Assembly: GCF_021155765.1 (NCBI RefSeq)
Contig: NC_060112.1
Coordinates: 23,896,501 to 23,960,500 of the forward strand
Source: Diprion similis
Taxonomy: Eukaryota; Arthropoda; Insecta; Hymenoptera; Diprionidae
Direction of reading: 5' to 3'
DNA: 64,000 nucleotides
The notes under the pieces were generated by a model. It had not been told where the DNA came from. It was given only the letters and a program-made list of their open reading frames with translations, and did no database searches. Shown in pieces: positions 25,272 through 37,785 of the stretch (positions within the stretch are counted from its first letter, which is position 1; each line of letters starts with the position of its first letter). The position numbers and the translations under genes are program-made.

Positions 25272-28200
25272 CAATCTTGAGGTATGAATTCGGCGTTGCT
25301 CCTGGCCTCAAGAGTAGAGGAGTTTTCCTTCGTGACGTCGCAACAGGCTGGTAGACGTAATTTCCTTGTAACGTTCCTGTCAATGTTTTTTGTCTCTTCG
25401 TGCTAGGGCTAAGCTCATATTCAAACGTCGGCTGCTTAGCGATATTTAGCTGCATGTGCAACGTGTCCTTGTTATCCTCAATATCAATTTCATCATAGAT
25501 ATGTTCGGTAATATCTATGTCAAAATCTTGACTGCTCTCGTCATAACTGTCTGTTACAGAATTTGCTGCAATATGATTATGAACAGGTTCATTGTACGGT
25601 GTATTTTCTTCCGCAGTTTCATCGCCAGAGCTTTCCGCCTCTTCTGACATAAAGCCGCTCCCTGCATACTTCATTTCACCCCGTTCTAGTAACTCTAAGT
25701 GGTCAGGATATATCATTGCCTTCTTAATTGCAAGAGGATCTTTTCTTGACCATTTCTGTACTTCTTCATCCATTTTCGCTATCTTTGCTGGATTTATCGC
25801 CCACAAACATCCTTTTCTTTGATTGCCATTACCTGCAGGCTTCTCTATCTTTTCGAAACATTTATTCAACGATAAATTGTGCCTTACAGAATTTTTCCAA
25901 CCATTCGGCGCTGTCTTGAAGTAAGGAAAATGTTCACTGAAATAAATAAAAGAAAAAAGCTTGGCTTAGAAAACTTCTAAGAGTAAACAGATCTGCTTAA
26001 TTAGTCACAAAAACTAGAATTTTAATTTTCGTAGATAAAAATGTTGGAAACTCGAATCTTTGAAACGTCTGCAAGAATTCATGTGATTTTTCTTTTTATA
26101 TCTATTTTGAGTCAGATTTTCTCCACTAATGTATTTCTTAGAACTAAAAAAAAAAAAAAAAAAAAAAACAGAAGCCAACAGTGTATCTGGTAGAAGTACC
26201 AATTTCAGACTTTCTTATTACCAGAATCACTATATTTGTCTGACGGAAAAATGATAGCCTGAACAGTAAAGAATGCCAAAACTATCAGTTTTCTACATTT
26301 ACAACAATATATGGAGCCGAAATTGCTTGGTCGAAGAATCAGTATTGCAATAATAATGTACATGGTGATAGTTATAATCATATATTCACGCGATGTCACG
26401 AAATATAATAAAATATATCACATTAAACAACATAGCAGGATTTGTAAACAAAGAAAGAAGTGAAAGGTTTCGAAAGGGACTGTACCCTGACATGCACCTG
26501 GTGCTCCAAGGGCCCCATACAAAATGGTTGCTCCCCCCCCTTAGTAGCCTGGGAATAAAGGAACAGGGACAATAATTTTCCATCTTGTGCCCCCTCCACA
26601 CTTACAGGGTTTCAATCTATTTTGCACCATCAGACCACATGGCCAAAAATTCAAATGCATTGGCAATAAGCATAAAATTATTAACCGCAATTACTTTCAT
26701 AATTTGTTATACTTGTCAAGCTTTGACTGAACAGCTACCTATTTTGCTTTTTAGTTGAATAATCGCCTTGTTTAATATAGATTAATTATTTATTCTAGTT
26801 TCGTGTGCCTACTGATACGCCTATTTGAATGTCAAGTCATCATGAAGAATGGTTCTAATTATAAAAATTTTGGGATAATAAATGACCTGTAATAGCATGA
26901 GACTTCCTGAGTAATGATCCAAAAATAATAGGTAAATAGATGTACATCTTATGTACATAGAACTGTATCAAATCCCAAAGTAGGGCAGATATGTTACCTA
27001 ATACGTCAATAGGTACATTGGTTTGTTTCATTTTATCCAAGTTATCCAGTTTGCCTTATTCAAAAGAGTAGTGAAATCCTGTTTCATGCACGAGTAATTT
27101 CAGTCTGAGTTACTTCCTGATTCAAAATAACAGCGCCTTATCTTTCCGCACATTTAGTGTACTGAAGAAATTTTAGTGAAGTTTTAATGTAATGCTTTAC
27201 ATATCACACTTCTCTTGACATTATGTCAAAGTCTGAAGGGATTTTTATATCACCATCTCACAGAGCAAAATTTAATCAACCGAAGCAAATTATCAACAGG
27301 AAGCTGGAATGAGTTGAAGTTGCACACATATCTTGCTCTACCAACTAATATACATAAGTCTCTGGCCTTACCCCAGCGATAAACTGTTTTCACAATTCAC
27401 AATGATTAAGTTACACTAATTTGTGCACAAAAGACCGGAGTTGGATTGCAAATAAAAAATTCTCTACGAGATTCATCATTGTAACCTATGGCAGCATTTA
27501 TAAAACATTTACGTAATCCTGTACAGAAGCTGGTATGTGGCTTTTATTCTTTCGTTTAAGTTTTGGAAGATGAGAAAGAAAAGGTGATTTACTATCATGG
27601 CTGCTCTACAAATAAGAAATCAAACTCACCACATGAAATTGTAGATTTCCGAAACTGGCAAAGATCCTGTGTGGCTATTCTTTAGTGCCATCGCTATGAG
27701 ACAGGAATATGAATACGCCGGTTTTGGATATGGTCTTTCGTCGTAATCTGAGAGGTCAAATTCCTTGTCCCTTTTTATTGTGGGAACTGTGTTGTGAACG
27801 TTGTTATGGTAATTTTGTTTTCTAACGTGCTGCGCGTGATGCGGACTCTGGAGTAGTTTGAAGTTTTGTACTTTTATATTCGTAACAGTGTTTAATTTCT
27901 GTTGAATTTGAGGTTTGGCTATCTGTGCAGATATGGTTTTTATGATAGCGTTTGTACGTAGCGAATTTTGCTTCAGTTTCGCCGGTATTATGGTCGTTGT
28001 AAGTTCCTGCTCGTCTTCCGACTCCTCCTCCTCATCTCCCTCTTCTTCTTCTTCCTCTTCATCTTCAGTTTCCGTCATATCATGCTCGTACTGTTCCCCT
28101 TCCGAATCGTTCTCATCTTCCACATTGACTTTCTCTTCTTTGACATCTTTTTTCACAGAGAAAGAAAAGTGTCGACGATTACTGTGCGGACTTGGACTTC

Positions 28201-28718
28201 TCACAGTTATATGAGGCATCACAGAGTTGGGATTGACCATCACCGAAGCTGCGTCTCCTCCAGTAATATCCAAGTTGAAATTGCTGTGGAAAATTGTTCA
28301 AAATAAGTATAAACGAACATAAATTTCATCCAAAATCAAGTCGCTTATTGTTATCAGCGGTAAGATATTAAGGAGATTTACGTCCCCAACGTTTATATTG
28401 AACGATTTTTTACCTCACATACCTGTTGGAACTATTGCTATTTCCATTTAACAGACTAGCCGAGCCGAACCAGCCATTGATATCATCTTGACAGCCGACG
28501 GGATTGTCATCCATCTCAAGTGGCGACAAGTCGGTGAAATTGAAGCCCAGCTCGGGATGGCCTCCAATCACTCCTTCTACTTCACACTTTATGTCAACGT
28601 CCAGCATCTCCTGCAACGATACGCTATCTGTGCCTAAGTAGTAGTCCATTGTGAGCCAAGGATCTCTTGTGGACCCTTGATCCAGCCCGGTACTGTGTCT
28701 GCTCTCCGTGTCCAACAT
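25267..28718 (-). CDS. jumu: Forkhead transcription factor jumeau (FoxN1/4 class)
   Basis: Three coding exons, read from high to low coordinate: 28718-28423, 28283-27630 and 25936-25267. They join in frame across GT-AG introns (donors GTATGT and GTGAGT; acceptors CCACAG and TTTCAG) to give 539 residues. The ATG is at 28718 and the TAA at 25269-25267. The forkhead winged-helix domain spans about residues 286-378 and is split by intron 2; the join rebuilds a Cys codon (residue 317) before EHFPYF. Its recognition helix [10 protein letters not shown] is at 330-339, followed by [12 protein letters not shown] in the wing region. WSRKDP and the [14 protein letters not shown] stretch just after the domain are characteristic of Drosophila jumu. 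A run of Glu/Asp lies in exon 2 (28.0-28.1 kb). An AG acceptor preceded by a T-rich tract (exon start 28726), 8 bases upstream of the ATG, shows that a 5' UTR intron exists; the first exon was not located. In Drosophila the protein acts in the nucleus in neural, cardiac and haemocyte development and modifies position-effect variegation. Confidence 0.95.
26146..26168 (+). repeat. poly(A) tract in jumu intron 2
   Basis: Uninterrupted run of about 23 A within the long jumu intron. No adjoining retroelement body or target-site duplication was recognised, so it may be a simple repeat. Confidence 0.8.
26461..26610. other. GC-rich island inside jumu intron 2
   Basis: This segment contains runs of C and blocks such as gggcccc and gtgccccctcc, and is clearly richer in GC than the surrounding AT-rich intron. 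No long open frame or known element is recognisable. It could be a fragment of an old interspersed repeat or an intronic regulatory element. Confidence 0.35.
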
Positions 28719-28726
28719 TCACGCGA

Positions 28727-30960
28727 CTGGAAAAAAAATATCAACCATGAAATATTCCTAAAACAATTTCTGCAGTCTACAAGGGTATCAAATTCGACTT
28801 GATGAGTATGCAAATTTGACGATACGTTTAAGGAGAAGAAAATAGATTTTTCGGTACATCTGCCAAGGGTTCTTCTTCTCGTAATATTTAAAGCCCCTAA
28901 GCTTGACGTAACGTAATAATGGGTTGATAATACAGAAAATTTATCGCCCTCGGCAGACAAGAAAAATGTGAAATAAGAGATAGAAAAAAAAAACGAAGCG
29001 TGGGAAAGAATATTACGAGAATTTAAACGGACTAAATATCGCACATAACGAATTCTTAAAGTTAGCTTAAAGAACTGATATACGAAAAGTATAAGGTAGT
29101 GCTGCATTATAGTTAATTAAGTGCATAATATTGTCTTGCTCCGTATTTAGATTGCCAGGTAATCTTGTAACGTGATCCGAGGTATAGTCAATAGAATTAC
29201 AGCCAAGTGAGTTCAGGTATATACTACAATAAAGTAGTATACACGTGACCTCGCATGCGGCAGAGAAGAGTGAATGTGTGCTGAGAGGGTCTTGAACTCC
29301 TGCATCAGGCTAAGCTTGTGGGTGTGACTGACTCATAATACTATAGCCGATTTACTATAGAATGTGTAGAGCTCTGTAGTACTCCAAGCGATAGTGAGTT
29401 TACTTCAACGGAGAAGGAGGAGGAGTAGTGCCTATACCTTCTGCCACGTAGTAGTGTAAAATGCTAAATAGCCGTAGAAGCAGCAATCACTAAGCGTACT
29501 AAGCTTGTATCGTCGACTAGGGAACTGACCCTGCTTCAATTACATGTACAAGTACATGAATAATGCATACTACAGAGTATATTATTGATAAGTTGATTGA
29601 CAGGCCCAAGAAAGGCCCAACCCAAGAATGGCGAATAAATCATCATTTTGTATCGTATTAATTAAAAAATTTCTGTCCATGTCTAGAAATGAAAATACAT
29701 TTGCATCGTGTGTAAAAAAAATTCGTTTTGACATACAGCTCCAAATCGATGTGTGTATGCTCATTAGAACGTTACATTGCGCAAGATACACATATTCAAT
29801 ATTATTTCACAGCTTTCTTCACAACTATTCAAGTCATAAATTAGGACTGAAATCAATATCTACACGCATGTGGATACGTGTACAAAAATTCAGAAATCAA
29901 ATCGAGGAGAAAAAAATTGTGTTATCCTTGAAGAAACGATTGAAGTTGTTGAAAAATAAAAAAAAAACCTAATGAAAAAATAATAAAATTATACATAGTT
30001 ACGACATGGGTATTTGAATGGTGAAAATTGACGATTTTAACTCGGACGTAACTTTTTTTTTGCGCTTCGTAAGACGGAGCAACGACCTTTATTGATAGTG
30101 AGAGGGAAAAAAAACCAGAATTTTTTCGAAGGTCAACGTACGCGTTAATTTTATTTCTTTGGACCAAAGCCAATAATAAAATTGGAGGGAGAAAAAAAAA
30201 ATTTCGTTACGTATGTCGGGTATTGCGACAATTACCGTGCATAATTTTAGAATCTTTTGTCTCGCTTTAGAGACGATCGGCGGTCTTTCACACTTGCTCT
30301 CTCCGCCAAACAAGAACAACCTTGGGCCTTTGGCTGTTTAGTTCTTTTCTTTTTTCGTCTGTTTTCAAGTCTGGCCATTGAAACGTGTGCGGTGGATATT
30401 ACCATGTGTCGTGCCATGCCATGTGTACAGTAACTTGACTGACTAACAATAAGTTTACTGTCGCAACTTTTTACTATATACATATATACTCATTGACCGA
30501 TCGTCAGATCTCTACGCCTCTGCAACGTATTACTATAATAACTCTCCATCTATTGTATTTATTTTATTTTATTTTTTTAATTTTCCACACAACTTTAACA
30601 ACGGGCAAACGGTTGAACCCAAGCAAACAGAATCGCCAAGAGAAAAATGGATTTTCTAATGAAGTACATATATCGAAACTGAAAAGTACAATTTTGTTTG
30701 CCCAGTAATCGAGGGTGAAAAATGATTAGGATAAGTGTGAAAAATCGTTACAACCATTCTGTTGTAATTCGGTGATTTTTGCGTACAGCAATTTCCGGGA
30801 CTCGAATTAAATTGCGGTTATTTGACTCAACGTAGACGCCCGGTTAAAACGGACTTGGATAAGAATTTGTTCCTCGAATATCAGAGAGACACATGGCTTA
30901 TAGCCGCTGGCTGATTGCGTAGCAGCGAAGGAAAAGAAGAAGTAAAGAGTCGACGGGAAG
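28727..30960. other. jumu 5' non-coding region
   Basis: This region contains the rest of the jumu 5' UTR intron and probably part of its upstream region. The first non-coding exon and promoter were not identified. An 8-bp inverted repeat (TATACTAC, 6-nt loop) lies at 29220-29241, directly followed by a CACGTG E-box near 29,243. No coding frame here has splice partners or a recognisable domain. Confidence 0.4.
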
Positions 30961-30975
30961 TAGTTGATGGTAAAC

Positions 30976-30985
30976 TATATAAAAG
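30976..30985 (+). promoter_or_regulatory. TATA-box-like site TATATAAAAG
   Basis: A consensus-quality TATA box on the plus strand, followed by about 30 bp of moderately GC-rich sequence. No coding exon lies close downstream on this strand; the first notable structure downstream is the hairpin at 32,751. AT-rich DNA yields such matches by chance. Confidence 0.25.
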
Positions 30986-31843
30986 CCACGGTTCGAGGAT
31001 ATTTACGGTACGGATTTAACTTCGAATTTCCGTGATGAATAATTCTATTCTAAATCACTTTTAGGAACGAATTTGAAAACTCCAGGGAGTGGAACAAGGA
31101 GTATTTAATATACCATTAATAGCGTCGTGACACTTGACCTGAAGGGTAATTAACGGGATAGATTCGACTCGCAAAGCGTAACGAACCGTCGAGTGATCAC
31201 GAAGGCTTGTTCCGAGTTTCGAGACAAAATTGTAGTATAGAATAATGGAAAGATCTCTTCCTGCATCACTGGACAATCTGTTGTTCTTCGCTCATTTATT
31301 TATTTTTATCTGTAGTTCATTTTTCATTCCGTCTATTCTTCCCAACATTTTATACGTGACGAAAATCCGTTCAGTACGTATAAAGTAATCTGTCGATAAA
31401 GTCGGATGAGCACAAAATTAAAAGGAGAAGTAACCGAAATAGAAAAAGGAGGGAAAAAAAATGAACAACAACACGAAGATCAATAGAAAGATCCTAGATA
31501 CGGATAAAATTGTTCGGAATGTTGCAGCAGCGTTGCAGGCATCGGGAGAATGAGCATAAGAGATGAGAAGAACTGAGTATAGATGGTCCACAGATGGATT
31601 GATCCCTGCGACGAACCGAACCGTAATAAATCAATATTACACCAATAGTACCATAACTGCGCCCGAAAGCCTAGTTCACACTCGGTGAACTTCACGAGCT
31701 TCATGAGTATCCCGAATGAAAACCGGTTTTCTTGATCACAAAGAAGAAAGAAGAGAGAACCTGCCTTCCTCTCGAGTATATACGTTTATAAGAAGACGAC
31801 CACGATGCCTCAGTTCAATCCGATATACAAGAGTAGTATTATT

Positions 31844-31868
31844 TTTCTTCTTCTTCTTCTTCTTCTTC
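31844..31868 (+). repeat. (TTC)n microsatellite
   Basis: About eight perfect ttc units in non-coding DNA upstream of jumu. Confidence 0.9.
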
Positions 31869-32750
31869 GAGCATAAGTATAATACAGTAGTAGATATGTA
31901 AATGTATACACATATGTACATATTTACAAAAACTGTACAACCAGTACGGTCATTCCTCGTTTCGTACTTCAAGCCTTAAAAACACGTTGTATTCTCCTCT
32001 AACTGATTCTTATATGCATACGTATATAAACGATGAAATGTCGAATATGTAGATCGTGTAATGAATGGTATAAAGTTTGTCCGATCTGTATTCGATATAT
32101 CTAAATAATATACCACCCGCTTGCTTTTTACCCCCAAGGAATATCATCGAGTCGGGATTTTCCAAATTTTCAACTGTAGGTATACCAAAGCTGAGGAAAA
32201 GTGCGGGCTAAAGATTCCTGGAAGTGTTTGACCGTTAATCTTTTCTTTTGGGTATAACGTGGGTCGGATTATCCTCGCTAAATCGGGTAAATGACAATAG
32301 AAAGAGAAAATTCGGGTGAAACTTCTCGCCTTGCACCCTGCTGGCTTATACCTAAGGTTTGTTTCAACGGATTCGACTAGCTCCCTGCCCTACCGACCCG
32401 CCCAGTTTCTTTTTCTTATTCTACCTACACAGGATTATCTTAGGACCGCAGGTATAAGGCATAAATTCTAACACTGGGCCCTACCCCGAAGTAAGGAAGG
32501 ATTCATTTGTCTCACAGTCAGGCAGGTACAGTAATATTCATCAATGCTTTAACCTTCTAGCCAACTTGTTTCCGGATAAGATTGAAGTTAATTTTGCAAG
32601 TTAATAGTAACTTTAAAGTAGTTAAGTTTTCAAAATATTAATACGTTTCACCGAACTGATTAACCGAATTTCACACATTCCTGCAATGGTTAAATAACGA
32701 TTTTTCCGAACCGTTATTCATTACAATAACGCTATTAACTTCAGCCTCAC

Positions 32751-32880
32751 GTCCGAAACAAAATGCGATTTTGATTCTATGCGAATTATGTGACAATGGA
32801 TTCCATTTTCTCAATTCAATTGGATCACCAATAATTGTCACATGATTCGTATAGAATCGAACTGGCATTTTGTTTCGGAC
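32751..32880 (+). other. Long imperfect hairpin (130 nt), possible fold-back element or pre-miRNA-like RNA
   Basis: The left arm 32751-32797 starts GTCCGAAACAAAATGC and the reverse complement of the right arm 32880-32834 starts with the same 16 bases. The arms pair over 47 positions with five differences and a 36-nt loop. In plus-strand RNA three of the five differences become G:U wobbles, leaving two real mismatches. I see no target-site duplication, so a transposon origin is not shown. It has no coding potential and I did not recognise a known miRNA. Confidence 0.6.
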
Positions 32881-35173
32881 CGAAAACAAGTTGACCGTAA
32901 AGACAATTCATTAATGAATATTTCTGAACAGAAAAGAACCTCAATTTAGCTAGTGCTTTAGGTGAGCGAAAGAAATTAACAATCGTGTCCAAGAAGAATT
33001 ATTATAATATTATTGATCGTCGATCATTGCACCTATAACAACTTGCGTATGACCGAAATGATGCAGGTATTTAATAACCGCAGAATATTATAATGTGCAG
33101 ATACAGGTACATACGGGAAGACGTCGACCGCGAATTGATAGTATTATTACATCGTAGGCATGTATATATGCTCAGTATCACGTACGTATATTAAGGCGGT
33201 TGACCACTTCCTGCAACAAGGCGGTCGTATATTCGTTCGGAAAAAAATACGGCAGGGAATATGACAAAAAGAAGTAAAAGAAATGTATAATCTCAACGCC
33301 ACACGTGTTACGTACACTGCATATTTTACTGTGTACCTGGGCCAAAATTTTTTGTAAGATATTATTCTTTATACAATGAATATACTATAAATTTACAAAC
33401 AATGTATAATGTTTATCTTGAGCATCGATTGATGAATTTCGCAAATTAGTATACTCGCGTGCGTGTGAAAATTTCTATCTGCTATATTTAGTGTAGTTTG
33501 TGGTTCGCAAAAATAAAAACGAAAAAATAAACGCATCTTTGTTTGATTAGCTGTTGATTAGGTGTGCACATATACATATATATGTATGTAAGAGGATTTC
33601 GAAGCGAGAGGGCTATAACCTGCTCTCGTCATTATACATGTGTATATACATACAAACACCATGACACGAACATTAGTTATTGGCATATCATATTGACCCG
33701 AATGAAAGTAAAAACGGAATGGATTATTTCGCATCTATACTTGTATATAACGCGTGTTTCCGATCAAGAATTTTATACGAGAATTAAACAATTTTCCTCT
33801 GTTGAACATACCTACACGATGAATTATAGAAATGATTTAACACTTTTTGAAGAATAAAAGAATAAATAGCCGTATAGTACAAATTATGTATGTTGGACAT
33901 ACATGTACATATAAATACAAATTTATTCCAACCTTTTTCTTTTGTATGCATGTTTTACTTGGTAAATTATGTGTTGCAATTAAAGCTATCTCGGCCCGAC
34001 TGCAAAGACGCAAAACGAAACTGAATGCGAAATAATAAATGGATGATCTCGGGTTGGACCGACTGTATTTTCTTTAGCCTCTACTACCCTCTCGACTATC
34101 GATCCGATTTCCCCTGCTACATGCCCGACTGTCTGCACCCTCTCTGCGTAGAACGACGAGGGGACGAACGGATGGTTTGAAAATTTATATGGAAGGGGAT
34201 GGGTTGTTGTTACGTTCGGATAAGGTTTTCGTAAATGTAATCGTAAGACACGATTGACCGAAAAACCGACAAATAAGTTGAAAAGAAAAGAATTTTTTTT
34301 TTTAAATAATTCAACTTACGGTTAGTCGAGAAAATGAAATATTTTCATGTTTTTTTTTTTTTTTTTTTCTTTTAACTTTATAAAATGTACAAATAACGTG
34401 TACAAGAAAAATTTAAAATCACATTTCGCAACTGAATGAACCGCTACTTCGTGATCGAGCTTTGTCTAATATCGTTAATAATATCAAAGTCCTCGATAAG
34501 CGGCGGTTCATGCAACTTGTAATTCAGTGTTCGTAGTTTCTTCGTGGGCGCGTGTCGTAAATGATGTTCGACACGTACCACCTCTGCCTGTATTCCGTAG
34601 TCAATATATACGTTATAGGCACACTCGGGGTGTAAAAATATTCGTATATAGGTGGTATATACAGCGTTTACGGATATAGATATAAATTCGTTAGGTAGTT
34701 GAACCGGGTAATGAAAAGGTAAACATCGGTACATATAATGTGTGCAAGGTTTGCGCCGAGCAGCATTTCCCTCCTTCTAACGATGATTATTCCAACGTAA
34801 AGAACAGAACTCCGCGCCTGAGGGTCTGAGAGCCTGAATTATATACGCACCTAAGGCACATAACATATGAAAGACTGAACGTCTATTTGTACATACATGC
34901 ATAACTTTCTCAATTTCCTGTCTGCCTCATTATGGAAACCGTGTGTATATTTACAGGCAAATTGTATTGTCCGAAAGAGACAAGATTGAACGATGAATTT
35001 GAAAAATGTATACGCATTAGAATGTAGTAAAAGGCGAAAGAAAAAAAAAAGTAAAAACTTTGTTCAATGAATAGGATTATGGATAAGAAGGAGAAAAAAA
35101 AAAACTGCTAAGATAAATAGACAATTTTCGCGAAGAAGGCAGTAAAACTAAAGTTATATATATTAGTTATATA

Positions 35174-35204
<31 letters not shown>

Positions 35205-35205
35205 C
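35174..35205 (+). repeat. (GT)n(AT)n microsatellite
   Basis: About eight gt units run directly into about eight at units. It immediately precedes the GC-rich segment at 35,221. Confidence 0.9.
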
Positions 35206-35220
35206 ACTACTTGGCAAGAT

Positions 35221-35395
35221 TATATTTCGGTTTAAGCCCGCAGGATGGGTTCGGTGTTGGGCATATGGCGAGGGTTGGGGTTCCCAGAATGTTTCTCACG
35301 GTCAAAAATTTCCCGTCCATGGGTTGGATTGCCGGGAGAAGGACCCCTTGAAATGCGTGCAGAGCCCCCCGTCTTTTGTTTGGGTATTATACTTT
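35221..35395. other. GC-rich segment next to a microsatellite, unknown origin
   Basis: This stretch has blocks such as aagcccgcagg, gggttggggttccc and gagccccccg and stands out from its AT-rich surroundings. Two plus-strand frames of 62 and 74 codons cross it without recognisable domains. A GC-rich body abutting a dinucleotide repeat suggests an inserted element fragment, but I found no terminal repeats, tRNA-type box pair or protein homology. Confidence 0.35.
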
Positions 35396-37140
35396 TAGAA
35401 AATTTCCACTTTGACGTTGAAATATCTATTTAACTTGCAACGTGTCTGGCTTGATATTTTTGAATTTAAAACGATCTATGATCCGAGTTAATTTTTACTA
35501 TTTTTGAATAAAATCTTTATTTATTTATCTTCATTCAAAAGACGTTAAAATACAGAAATTAATTCTTTCAACAATTCGAGAGATACCAAGTAAGAATGAC
35601 TGGAATTTGTAAACGCTGCGGATTGAACGATCAAAGTCTGAAGTCAATTTCACACAATGTGTTAATTTTTTTAACGTTATCATGATGTATATTTAACGCG
35701 TTTATACCCGAAACTCAAGTAGGTGTGAAGAAACGGTTTTAGAGATATGTGTCAATTTTTAACGAAAGTTAACGGGGAAAGAGAAGAGGAGATAGAAAAG
35801 TTGATAGTCAAGAGAGTAAAAAAGGAACGACGAACAGGAAAGAATTAAGAATGAACGTATAGCGTAAGTTTTCTTTTGGCTTTTTTTTTTTTTTTAATTT
35901 TTTTTTTATCAAATTACAAGTGTCAACACGTAACGAAGCGGTTATCGTTCGTAAACCGGGCAATGCGATAAGTCTGTAAACACGCCACACGGTGTATTAC
36001 GGCAGATAAATCGATGCTTTACGCGGGAAAGTAGTAAAATCGTAATGGTAGAAAAAATCACTCATGTATGCAGATAGGACTTAACAAGAAATAATTCTTG
36101 TTAAATAATCAAGTAATCTTACTTGGAGCAAAGGAAAATTTAGAATTTAATCAGTCGCATGTATAATTTACATAGTTATTATATCTGAGACAAGAGCTAC
36201 GTGTCAAGAGTAAGAATTGTAAACTGTTTAGTCGGTAAATGTCCACACCGAGAGAAAGGTAAGGAGGGAATGACCGGTCTTGTACTCTTTTTATTGTGCA
36301 CGTATTTTTCCCGCCGAAACATCCGACGATGTGTTCACGGTATGCAGACACGTATTTCCGTCTAATCAGAAAAGAAAATCGAATCGATTCTTTGCTGTTT
36401 AACAAATGAGTGGTAAATACACCCGGTTGCCATGACGTTTAATCTTGCGATATATAAATTCACAGAAATGAAATTTATTAACCGTACGTGTCCAATACGA
36501 CAAGCTGTTCCCGCCTTGAGCGAAACGTTGACAAATAAATTAATGTGTGAGTAACGAGACTCTCGTCTCGGTGGTTAAAAATATAATATACACTGAAAAT
36601 TCCGTACGGCGAACGTCAGGTTTGACACGTAGTTGTATATTAGAGAGAAAAATTATAACTATAGGAAAAATATATGTTAGAAAATCAATCTTCATGGTGT
36701 AAAACGTAACGAGACAACGTGACATTCGTTGTCGACACTTTAACCGCGTAAACAGATCAATGCTCGAACACCGATAAAAGTATCGAGTAAAAAAAAAAAA
36801 AGAATCGAAACGATTCCAGGTATGCGCGTAATAGTATGACAAGAGCCCACCGAACAAAACCGGCATCTTCCTTCGACCGCGTGATTATTTTGTATAAAAG
36901 TAAAATACGATAAATACTTTGTAGTTAATGTTATGAATTAAATATCTTCACCTACCGGTTATTAAACAGTCAGGACGAAACGTTGTTGTCTTATGAAAAA
37001 AATCACCACTTTCATGTATCAATTTTTGGCCAAAATATATGCAATTTTAGGCAGAGACCATATATAAACGAACACCGACACAAGGCCCTCTTTACGGAAC
37101 TGAAGTAACGTTGACGGTGGACTCGTGAACAAAGACCACG

Positions 37141-37785
37141 CACAATTTCAAATCTCTCGTCGCCTATTGGCCCGTTTGTGTCACGTGAACATACCGCTTG
37201 GCGTTCATTGGACCGCTGGTATTGGGGTGTGAGATCATTTTAAATTCTATACCAATGCACATGGCTGACAAAATACATTACTACAACTTGATTTCACCAC
37301 GTACGAATAACCCGTGCACCGTTTCAGGCCTATTCAAAGATACAATTTCCGTCAAAATTAACGTCTCCGATATCTACTTCCATCGACAACGGTTTACCGA
37401 CTTGACAGGTGCGGTCGGGGCGCGCTACGTCGCTACCCCCCCACTCCAAAATGGCCGAACCCAAAGTGCGACGTATAAATAGGTAATTATTGGCGAAATA
37501 AAGAGTTATTTTGACATTTCTCCATCGTGAATAATATTGAAAAAAAAATATCAATCATTATCTTCAAAAATATTTAACAAGTTAACCTTCCCCGAGGTTT
37601 ATTTACGGTGGATATACATATGCCACGGACGAATCCATTATCTTTACGATAGAGGGGAGTCGGGTTGCCCCGTTAAGAATGAAACGGAGCCGCAAAGGTA
37701 TTTACCGTTCGTTCCTCTCTTTCTCTCTCTCTCTTTGACTCACTCTAACGTATAAGATAATGGCGGGAAGACGAGACATTCACGC
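37141..37785. promoter_or_regulatory. Promoter-like cluster: CCAAT boxes, E-box, YY1/Pho-like, GAGA, E2F-like
   Basis: Three inverted CCAAT boxes (attgg) occur near 37,163, 37,208 and 37,221, with CACGTG at about 37,181. A YY1/Pho-type AAAATGGCC lies near 37,448, a CT-rich tract that is GAGA-type on the other strand at about 37,715-37,735, and an E2F-like ggcggga near 37,762. The region is also richer in CpG than its neighbours. It lies about 8.5 kb upstream of the jumu ATG and beyond the 3' end of ACY1. It could be the distal jumu promoter, transcribing leftward through the 5' UTR intron, or an enhancer. Function and direction are inference. Confidence 0.4.

Noticed and set aside
27915..28306. 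Plus-strand frames of 99 and 112 codons, Ser/Phe-rich
   Set aside because: Antisense shadows of the acidic stretch of jumu exon 2.
30990..31000. ggttcga, a possible tRNA/Pol III B-box
   Set aside because: No matching A-box at the right distance and no cloverleaf could be drawn.
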